Shown piece by piece: positions 26,432 to 33,008 of a DNA stretch of 33,008 bases. The DNA lies in contig SLFX01000181.1 of the NCBI GenBank assembly GCA_007124045.1, positions 1-33,008 of the forward strand, in the 5' to 3' direction. The notes under the pieces are model-generated. The model was not told the DNA's origin. It was given only the letters and a program-made list of their open reading frames with translations, and ran no database searches. How positions within the stretch are numbered: the first letter of the stretch is position 1; every line of letters begins with the position of its first letter. Made by a program: the position numbers and the translations under genes. Source of the stretch: Candidatus Delongbacteria bacterium. GTDB taxonomy: Bacteria; UBA4055.

Positions 26432-27176
26432 AAACTATCAGCAGCCATGCTCTTGAATCCTGCCACGGAATGATCTTTAATTTGTAATTACTGTATATAA
26501 TCTTTCCGTTTTTATGCTTAAAACCGGATTTGCCTTCACCCTTTTCCTGCAAATAAAGCTGCTCCAGTGTCTCCTGTTCAGGAAAAACAGTCTCTCGTTT
26601 ATCGATTATATCATGTACCTTTTTTCCGACAATATATGATCTTGTGTAGCCAAGACTTTCCTCTACCTGGTCATTTAAATCAAGTATGCACTGATCGTAT
26701 GGGTCTATTACAAAGACCATTTCTGTAAAATGATTGAATATCGTTCTGAACTTTGCCTCAGAAAGCAAAAGATCCCTTTCGACTCTTCTTTTCTTTTTCA
26801 GCTCATCACCTTTTATCAAAGCTGACTCTATTGAGGGTATGAGTTTTTCCAGTTTAGATTTAAATATATAATCTACTGCACCATATTTTAAAGTGTCGAT
26901 TGCAATATCTTCATTAATTGTACCTGAAAGAATAATCGTGGGAATGTCGGGATTGATCTGTCTTACCATATAAAGTATTCCGTAACCGTCAATATCCGGC
27001 AGGCTGAAATCGGCAAGTATAACATCAAATTTCATAGTTTTAAGCGATATTTTGAAATCGTTTTTATTCTGAACATGAAATAAAGTATACTTGAGTTTTC
27101 CGGTATTAAGTTTATCTCTGATAAGCTCAACATCAAGCTCGTCGTCTTCGAGGTAAAGGATTGAGATCTTTTTCAT
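26424..27176 (-). CDS. Response regulator receiver domain plus PAS domain, no recognizable output or kinase domain
   Basis: REC: ILYLEDDELDVELI, DVILADFSLPDIDGYGIL, ILSGT, AVDYIFKSKLEKL; PAS: LSEAKFRTIFNHFTEMVFVIDPYDQCILDLNDQVEESLGYT; ends after the PAS fold. Confidence 0.88.
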   Translation of the reverse strand: MKKISILYLEDDELDVELIRDKLNTGKLKYTLFHVQNKNDFKISLKTMKFDVILADFSLPDIDGYGILYMVRQINPDIPTIILSGTINEDIAIDTLKYGAVDYIFKSKLEKLIPSIESALIKGDELKKKRRVERDLLLSEAKFRTIFNHFTEMVFVIDPYDQCILDLNDQVEESLGYTRSYIVGKKVHDIIDKRETVFPEQETLEQLYLQEKGEGKSGFKHKNGKIIYSNYKLKIIPWQDSRAWLLIVFT

Positions 27177-27313
27177 GCCCCCTCCTTAGTGTCTGAATTG
27201 GCAACCGCTATATTTCCGTATACCGTACATGCAACAAACAAAGCCTCCAACCTTAAAAACACAGAAACACCCGGTCTTCAACTGATCAAATTCAAAATTC
27301 TATCTTCAAAGGC

Positions 27314-27342
27314 AATATAATACAATAGAGTAGTAAAATCAA
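27314..27342 (-). promoter_or_regulatory. Candidate promoter of the REC-PAS gene
   Basis: Minus strand TTGATT-(17 nt)-TATATT; long leader of about 130 nt to the start codon. Confidence 0.35.
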
Positions 27343-27361
27343 TTAAATTGTTAATAAAAAA

Positions 27362-28132
27362 TTATTTTTTGTTATCATCATTTATTTTTTCGATTTCTTG
27401 TAAATTCTGCTTTAATGAGCTTATCTCATTCATTATCTTACCCGCAATTGCCTTCCATGTTTCAGGTGTATTGGGCATACTGAAATATTCGTCAAAAAAT
27501 ATAGGTTTGCCAATAATAACTCTTATCTTTTTCCCAATTTCCGGTATAGTTTTTCCCACGGGAAGCATATTCCTCATACCTTCATGATAGCAGGGTACTA
27601 CTTTGACCTTTGCTTCATATACTCTCTTGCCCACACCGGCTTTACCCTCAAGCAACTCTCCTGTCCGGCTCCTGGTACCTTCAGGAAATATATGGACTAT
27701 ATTTCCTTCTTTCAATTTTTCAGTGACCTTTTTCTGAGAAAACTGATCGATACCCTTTCCCCTTTCAACAGGAATACATTTTACATGATCCATATACCAG
27801 GAAAGCAACCTGTTCTTATAAAAATTACCATATTCGGGTGTATGATAGGGAAGCCATTTGTAGGAAAAAAGCGACCTTTTAAAGAACACTGTACAGTCAA
27901 TGAATGCAGAATCAAACATTGTAGTATGGTTGGATGCGAATATAAATGGCGCTTTTTCATTCTTTATATTATTTAATCCATAAAATCTCGTATTATTCAT
28001 AACATACAACAATATCCAGACAAATATGCTTGTCAGTAAAGTGAGAACTTTAGATACCATTCTAAATATAAAAGTTTCTTTTGGCGGTATCCAGCGGCCG
28101 CATGTTTTATTAGTCTCTTCTTTTCCCTGCAT
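27362..28132 (-). CDS. 1-acyl-sn-glycerol-3-phosphate acyltransferase (PlsC family)
   Basis: FASNHTTMFDSAFID (NHX4D) and HIFPEGTRSRTGELLEGKAGVGKRV. Confidence 0.92.
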   Translation of the reverse strand: MQGKEETNKTCGRWIPPKETFIFRMVSKVLTLLTSIFVWILLYVMNNTRFYGLNNIKNEKAPFIFASNHTTMFDSAFIDCTVFFKRSLFSYKWLPYHTPEYGNFYKNRLLSWYMDHVKCIPVERGKGIDQFSQKKVTEKLKEGNIVHIFPEGTRSRTGELLEGKAGVGKRVYEAKVKVVPCYHEGMRNMLPVGKTIPEIGKKIRVIIGKPIFFDEYFSMPNTPETWKAIAGKIMNEISSLKQNLQEIEKINDDNKK

Positions 28133-28281
28133 CTCTTCCTGCCAAGAATATACATTTTATTCACCTCTGTAATTTATCCTGTTGCAGACTAATAATCAAG
28201 TGTATTATTTATGCCAATTATTTTATGTTTGCTAAAAATAAAAAGATGATTTAATATTCAAACGATTAATTGGAAGGCCGG

Positions 28282-29028
28282 ATGCAAAAAACCGCGATAT
28301 TTATAACTTTTCTTTTAACATTATCACTACAGTGTATGAATATGTCCGTGTATGATGATAAAATATATATTTTGGACGGATTCAACAGAGAGCTTTTTGT
28401 TTTTAATGACGACGGTTCAAAAGAACATACTGTATGTCTTAAAAATATTTCAAGATCAGGATACTTTGATTTTTTTATAAAAAGAGACCGTTTCTACTCA
28501 CTGATTCACGACTGCTTTAATGGTTCGGTATATGTTTTGGATGAAAAATACGAAGTCAGAAAAACTATTACTTTAAAAAATATTTACGAAGAAGAGATTG
28601 CTCCAAAAATATATCCGGCAGGTTCCAGTTCGATGTTTTTTTCAACATCCGATTATTTAAGTATATACATTTTGAGAGACAATAGAGCCAGAATGATCAT
28701 TCTTTCTGAAATACCTTACACAGACTTCTTCTCTGACGGCAAAAATATATTTCTTCTTTATAACGATCATATTTCAGTATATACCGTCTCCGGAATTTTT
28801 ATCAAAAAGATCCCTTTACCGTTACCCGAAACTCCCTACTCCTCTTTATACATCACATCCTCACACATATTCTTACATAACCTGTATGGTATCACATATT
28901 TAAAGAAAGATCTGTCGGATAGCGGTTTTATGGAAGATATGTCAATAATTTCATACGCAGGAACGGGAGACACTTTGTTTTATTCTTCAATCGTATCAAA
29001 GATCAAAATCTGGAGAGCCAAAAATTGA
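28282..29028 (+). CDS. Secreted/lipoprotein-like protein with beta-propeller-like repeats
   Basis: Hydrophobic N-terminus MQKTAIFITFLLTLSLQC; repeated blade-like segments (VYDDKIYILDGFNRELFVFNDDG, VYVLDEKYEVRKTI). Start taken after the SD-like ggaagg. Confidence 0.55.
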   Translation: MQKTAIFITFLLTLSLQCMNMSVYDDKIYILDGFNRELFVFNDDGSKEHTVCLKNISRSGYFDFFIKRDRFYSLIHDCFNGSVYVLDEKYEVRKTITLKNIYEEEIAPKIYPAGSSSMFFSTSDYLSIYILRDNRARMIILSEIPYTDFFSDGKNIFLLYNDHISVYTVSGIFIKKIPLPLPETPYSSLYITSSHIFLHNLYGITYLKKDLSDSGFMEDMSIISYAGTGDTLFYSSIVSKIKIWRAKN

Positions 29029-29954
29029 AAAAGGGCCTTGTGCTTTACGGCAACGGTACGGATTATACCGTTTCTTACGAAGGCAAAGATATCATTGCAA
29101 GGCTTAGGGGTAAGCTGCTCCACACGACGAAAAGATCACATCATCCGGTATGCCCGGGGGATTCAGTAAAACTTGTAGAAAGCGGAGAGGAGTTCGTCAT
29201 TGATCAGATACTTCCCAGAAAGAATAAGATTTCCCGGCCTGCGAACTACGGAATAAGAAAAGAACAGGTTATAGCTTCGAATCTCGACTACCTGTTCGTC
29301 GTAGCCTCAGTTTTTTCCCCAAAACTGAATACGGGGTTCTTAGACCGTATCCTTGCATACAGTAATATGCAGATGATAGAAACAAAGATTATCATCAATA
29401 AGACAGATTACGGAATAAGCGAAGAAGAGCAGGAAAGCATAGACGGCTACAGGCAGATAGGGTTTGAAGTGATAGAAACTTCAGTGACCGAAGGAATTAA
29501 TCTCGAAAAGGTCAAATCTGCTGCAATTGGGAAAATTACTGCTTTCGTTGGAAATTCCGGAGTTGGAAAATCCTCGATATTGAATAGCATAGACCCGGAT
29601 ATAAACCAAAAGGTAAAAGAAACTTCAACTTATTCGCTCAAAGGAAAACACACCACAAAACAGGCAAGACTTTTTCCCATTGGAAAAGGAGGCTATATAC
29701 TCGATACCCCGGGAATAAGAGAGTTCGGAATGTGGAATATGGATTTTGAGGACCTTAAAAATTATTTTCCGGAAATATACAGTATCAGTCCTGAATGCAG
29801 ATACCACAATTGTCTTCACACGACAGAACCCGGTTGTGCGGTTATAAAAGCTGTCGAAAAAGGCAACATACCAATTTTCAGATATGAGAACTACCTTAAA
29901 ATATTTGACACTCTATATGAGAACCGAAACCTGTATTTTAAAAAGGACAGATGA
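29025..29954 (+). CDS. rsgA: Ribosome small subunit-dependent GTPase RsgA, TTG start
   Basis: FVGNSGVGKSSILNSI, LDTPGIREFG, circularly permuted order, CRYHNCLHTTEPGCAV Zn motif; TTG overlaps the upstream stop (TTGA). Confidence 0.95.
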   Translation: MKKGLVLYGNGTDYTVSYEGKDIIARLRGKLLHTTKRSHHPVCPGDSVKLVESGEEFVIDQILPRKNKISRPANYGIRKEQVIASNLDYLFVVASVFSPKLNTGFLDRILAYSNMQMIETKIIINKTDYGISEEEQESIDGYRQIGFEVIETSVTEGINLEKVKSAAIGKITAFVGNSGVGKSSILNSIDPDINQKVKETSTYSLKGKHTTKQARLFPIGKGGYILDTPGIREFGMWNMDFEDLKNYFPEIYSISPECRYHNCLHTTEPGCAVIKAVEKGNIPIFRYENYLKIFDTLYENRNLYFKKDR

Positions 29955-29962
29955 AAAGATTT

Positions 29963-30220
29963 TTATTTTTCAGCGTCTTTCTTAGTTGTCGTTTTTTTTG
30001 CGGCAGGTTTCTTTTCAGGAGCTTTTTTTTCAACAGCAGCCTTTTTAACAGGTGTTTCTTTATTTAATTTTTTTGCCGGAGCGGCGACTTTTTTAGGTGC
30101 CGTCTTTTTTACTTCAGGCTGCGAAAGGGTAATTGCCGATTTTTTGTTTTTCATTCTTGAATTTCCTGAAGAACCTCTGAATATTTTGCCTTTTTTTGTT
30201 TTTCTGTCGCCTCTACCCAT
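29963..30220 (-). CDS. 30S ribosomal protein bTHX-like N-terminus with long Lys/Ala/Pro-rich tail
   Basis: MGRGDRKTKKGKIFRGSSGNSRMKNKKSA closely resembles bTHX ([22 protein letters not shown]...); tail PKKVAAPAKKLNKETPVKKAAVEKKAPEKKPAAKKTTTKK; SD aggag. Confidence 0.8.
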   Translation of the reverse strand: MGRGDRKTKKGKIFRGSSGNSRMKNKKSAITLSQPEVKKTAPKKVAAPAKKLNKETPVKKAAVEKKAPEKKPAAKKTTTKKDAEK

Positions 30221-30304
30221 TTTAATCTCCTGCTGGTTTTTATTTTTGATAAATGTAAGAAATTATTTATTTTCTATCCACTAAAATTTATATATTTTTC
30301 CCGT

Positions 30305-31549
30305 TTATTTCCCGTTTGTATTTATTCTGTATTTCTCCATAGGCAAAAGGAGCTTATGGTACATGTATGATGAAAGAATATAGAAAAGCATTGTAAAACC
30401 GAAAGGTATCATATATCCTGTATGCTCTATAAGATAACCGCCGATATTAGCCGTTATTCCCCAGGTAAAAAGCCATGAAAGAGTAAGAAGCCCGCTGGTT
30501 ATAGATCTGTCATCCGGGTGAACAGCTTCCATAGAGAAATTCGTCGATATCGGCGCTGACATGTTCATAAAGGCATTTCTGATGAGAAATGCTGTTACCG
30601 CAAGTGGAAGGTACTGCGAAACTCCCAGTATGAGCAGGAAGGGAAGAGAAAGCACCTGTGACAAAATAACAGATCTGATCTTTCCGAGCTTTGCGGCAAT
30701 AAGAGGAGCAGCAAGTGCTCCTCCGATAGTAAAAAATTGTGCCAGAGCGAAAAGCATACCGATGTTGTTTGCCGAAAGATCGAATCTGGTTCTGAAGTAA
30801 AGATTCAGAAACGGAATGGTCATGCCGGCTCCAAGGCCTACTACCATAGGCGGAATAACAAGCTTCATAAGCAATTTCTTTGGAGTTTTTAGCCTGTGCT
30901 TTTTCTTTGCGTCAGGCTCATCATCACTTACAATAATATTCCTGACTTTTATTTTTGAATAAAAGAATACCGAAAACACCGCCAGTACGAGATGAATGAA
31001 TATAGCCGCCTTGTAGCCGCTTGAAGTTTCTATCCCCATTTCTAGCATAAGATCAGGAATACTTCCAGCTACAAGATTACCCGTAATTCCGGAAAGAAGC
31101 ATAACGGCGTGGTTTATGGAAAACAGATGAGTTCTTTCTTTTTCTTCGCTGCTCTGCATCAGAAGTGGTCCGCCGATAACGGAATTGAAAGCTCCCGCAA
31201 AACCCGCGAGGGCTATGCCGGACATAATTGTGCGAAGAGTTTCGGCCTGAATAGCGATTGAATAACCTAAAGACATGATAACAGGTACTATTATCATAAC
31301 AGGTTTTATCGGCATTCTTTTTATGAAAAAAGCCGCCGGAAAGATCATGAGCACAGTAGCATAAGTACCTACCGACAGTATATTCCCTATGCTGCCCTCT
31401 CCCATTCCGGAAGATTTGAGATAAAGATTAAAAAGAAGTGTAAAACCGGTAAACCCGAAACCCGCGAAAAAATTACCTATAAGATAATTCCATGCGTCCT
31501 TCTGGATTATTTTTGCTATGCTGTAATATTCTCTGACAATTTTTTTCAC
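30305..31549 (-). CDS. Major facilitator superfamily transporter
   Basis: 12-TM-like hydrophobic pattern; GNFFAGFGFTGFTLLFNLYLKSSGMGEGSIGNILSVGTYATVLMIFPAAFFIKRMPIKPVMI. Confidence 0.88.
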   Translation of the reverse strand: MKKIVREYYSIAKIIQKDAWNYLIGNFFAGFGFTGFTLLFNLYLKSSGMGEGSIGNILSVGTYATVLMIFPAAFFIKRMPIKPVMIIVPVIMSLGYSIAIQAETLRTIMSGIALAGFAGAFNSVIGGPLLMQSSEEKERTHLFSINHAVMLLSGITGNLVAGSIPDLMLEMGIETSSGYKAAIFIHLVLAVFSVFFYSKIKVRNIIVSDDEPDAKKKHRLKTPKKLLMKLVIPPMVVGLGAGMTIPFLNLYFRTRFDLSANNIGMLFALAQFFTIGGALAAPLIAAKLGKIRSVILSQVLSLPFLLILGVSQYLPLAVTAFLIRNAFMNMSAPISTNFSMEAVHPDDRSITSGLLTLSWLFTWGITANIGGYLIEHTGYMIPFGFTMLFYILSSYMYHKLLLPMEKYRINTNGK

Positions 31550-31626
31550 GGCCTGAAATATATACTAAAAAAGACAATTGTAAAGGTAAATATTAAGATA
31601 TTTCTGTTTGAATTATTGTAACATTA

Positions 31627-31977
31627 TCATACAATAAGCGATGGGTCGTTGAAGTGCTGAAATTCCAGTGTCCTGTTCTCCGGATCCTTTGCCCAGAAAT
31701 GATATATGTTGAACTTAACATTCTCTACAGGATCCGAAGTTGAAATATCCTGAAGAACATCATGCATTTTATCCACATCAGTTTTTTTACTGTAAAAAAA
31801 GGTAATGCATGGCGAAACAGGCTCTATGGTGCCTTCACAGAAACCGAGAAGAAAATTCCCGTGCCTTAAAATAATACACTGCCCCTGATCACACCAGAGT
31901 TCCATACCTATCCTATTAATATAGAATTCCCTCATGAGATCAAGGTTTTCAGTTTTTAAAAAGACCAGTCCGGACAC
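31627..31977 (-). CDS. VOC/glyoxalase-family protein, GTG start
   Basis: LVFLKTENLDLMREFYINRIGMELWCDQGQCIILRHGNFLLGFCE...IYHFWAKDPENRTLEFQHF; SD cggagg 5 nt before GTG. Confidence 0.82.
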   Translation of the reverse strand: MSGLVFLKTENLDLMREFYINRIGMELWCDQGQCIILRHGNFLLGFCEGTIEPVSPCITFFYSKKTDVDKMHDVLQDISTSDPVENVKFNIYHFWAKDPENRTLEFQHFNDPSLIV

Positions 31978-32002
31978 AATACCTCCGTTGTTTGTTCAAA
32001 AG

Positions 32003-32089
32003 CGGAGAGACAGGGATTCGAACCCTGGGCACCCGTAAAGATACAACGGTTTTCGAGACCGCCCCGTTCAACCGCTCCGGCATCTCTCC
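32003..32089 (-). tRNA. tRNA-Ser(CGA)
   Basis: Minus strand GGAGAGATGCCGGAGCGGTTGAACGGGGCGGTCTCGAAAACCGTTGTATCTTTACGGGTGCCCAGGGTTCGAATCCCTGTCTCTCCG: GGAGAGA/TCTCTCC acceptor, long variable arm, GGTTCGAATCC T-arm, CGA anticodon; no encoded CCA. Confidence 0.97.
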
Positions 32090-32096
32090 GATCTAA

Positions 32097-32105
32097 ATTA
32101 TACCA
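32097..32105 (-). promoter_or_regulatory. Extended -10 promoter element for tRNA-Ser
   Basis: Minus strand TGGTATAAT, about 7 nt before the mature tRNA 5' end. Confidence 0.5.
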
Positions 32106-32146
32106 CTGTAAAGTAATTTTTTTTTAACAGATAATCAAATAAAAAA

Positions 32147-32163
32147 GCCCCGTAATCCGGGGC
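32147..32163 (-). terminator. Rho-independent terminator after the T9SS-substrate gene
   Basis: Minus strand GCCCCG-GATTA-CGGGGC followed by TTTTTTATT. Confidence 0.8.
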
Positions 32164-32184
32164 CTAAAAAATACTCTCTAACAG

Positions 32185-33008
32185 CTATTTTAGCAGGATC
32201 ATTTTTCTCGACGCTGTCAGTCCTTCGCTTTCAAGCTTGTAGAAATATACTCCGCTTGTGAGTTCCGCTCCTGAAAATACGAATTCGTGCGATCCTTTTC
32301 TCAGAATTCCCTCGTGCAATGTACTGACCAGCTCTCCTCTTGAGTTAAAGATACTCAGGGTGATATTTTTGTCGGAAGGAATATCGAAACTTATAGCTGT
32401 CTCGGGATTGAACGGATTCGGATAATTCTGATTCAGAACAAAACCTTCGGGAATATTATCACCTGTATAAATACCTGTAGTTCTGCCTCCAAACAAGACA
32501 ATATTATCCACCCATGCACAATCTTCAAAAAATGAACCTGATCCGTCTTTCTGATAACGCCATGTAAAAACATGGGTTCCTTCCTCTATATCAAAATCAT
32601 GATGCCGCCAGTCTGTATTTCCGCTCCTTCTGGCCCTTTCTTCACCGTTGATCAGAAACCTGAACAGATCCCAATTTGCTTCGGACGAAGCCTTTGAATA
32701 AAATGATAATGTTCCGGGAATGTCGTATACTACTTCCAGCTGCATAACAGAATTCTGGTTATGGGTTATGTCCCCTGAGCGTGCGCTGTATGAACCTTCA
32801 TAAACTTCATCTGTGTCAATCACCCATCCGGCATGACCCGCAAATTCCCACGCAAGTTTAGAAAAATCTCCTGTCTCAAAATCCTCTACTGCGTAATTTA
32901 CAGGATCGTAAACGCTTACGGTAATTTCATCTGTGGTCGTATATTCACCACCTGTACCTCTCAGTACGATAGTTGAAATCCCCTGTACTTCCAGGGCATT
33001 AAGATAAA
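32185..33008 (-). CDS. Secreted protein with C-terminal Por/T9SS type-A sorting domain (N-terminus beyond window)
   Basis: NQNYPNPFNPETAISFDIPSDKNITLSIFNSRGELVSTLHEG...GVYFYKLESEGLTASRKMILLK. Frame stays open to the right edge (YLNALEVQGISTIVLRGTGGEYTTTDEITVSVYDPVNYAVEDFETGDFSK...), so the listed start at 32823 (GTG) is not the real start. Confidence 0.9.
   Translation of the reverse strand, partial: YLNALEVQGISTIVLRGTGGEYTTTDEITVSVYDPVNYAVEDFETGDFSKLAWEFAGHAGWVIDTDEVYEGSYSARSGDITHNQNSVMQLEVVYDIPGTLSFYSKASSEANWDLFRFLINGEERARRSGNTDWRHHDFDIEEGTHVFTWRYQKDGSGSFFEDCAWVDNIVLFGGRTTGIYTGDNIPEGFVLNQNYPNPFNPETAISFDIPSDKNITLSIFNSRGELVSTLHEGILRKGSHEFVFSGAELTSGVYFYKLESEGLTASRKMILLK

Noticed and set aside
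27584-27976. Plus-strand 130 aa ORF opposite the PlsC gene
   Set aside because: Antisense to the NHX4D/FPEGTR acyltransferase frame.
29963-30220. Pure histone-H1-like nucleoid protein
   Set aside because: The N-terminal MGRGDRKTKKGKIFRGSSG is a better match to bTHX; the H1-like character is only in the tail.
1-33008. Defence system, prophage, transposon or CRISPR array
   Set aside because: No integrase, transposase, Cas, toxin-antitoxin or phage signatures seen in any reading frame; the window is dominated by housekeeping genes.

Overview
This window is a compact, AT-rich bacterial chromosome segment. The two T9SS/Por-type sorting-like domains and the bTHX protein suggest an FCB-group organism. 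Most of it is housekeeping. A long minus-strand block contains lepB, rplM-rpsI-rpsB-tsf-pyrH and a division/cell-wall (dcw) cluster: mraZ-rsmH-ftsL?-ftsI-murE-murF-ftsW-murC-murB-ftsQ-ftsA-ftsZ-queD. A plus-strand block holds a GldA/GldF/GldG-like ABC module, then holA-nrdR-comF, then a beta-propeller-like secreted protein followed by rsgA. Interleaved minus-strand genes are gcvT, a REC-PAS protein, a PlsC-type acyltransferase, a bTHX-like ribosomal protein with a histone-H1-like tail, an MFS transporter, a VOC protein and tRNA-Ser(CGA). A partial secreted protein lies at each window edge; the left one is absent from the ORF track and was translated by hand. I found no convincing defence, mobile or CRISPR system. 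The best second-look items are: (i) a four-unit 10-bp-period repeat spanning the start codon of a divergent mraZ, matching the MraZ-box pattern; (ii) a dcw cluster missing mraY, murD and murG with junctions sealed by overlaps; (iii) a structured leader upstream of rpsB and another upstream of rplM; (iv) the bTHX protein with a K/A/P-rich tail next to rsgA; (v) a secreted protein with a sorting-domain-like module in an N-terminal position and distinct codon usage; (vi) a perfect 11-bp hairpin inside lepB. All coordinates and motifs were read by eye; no database searches or folding calculations were run.
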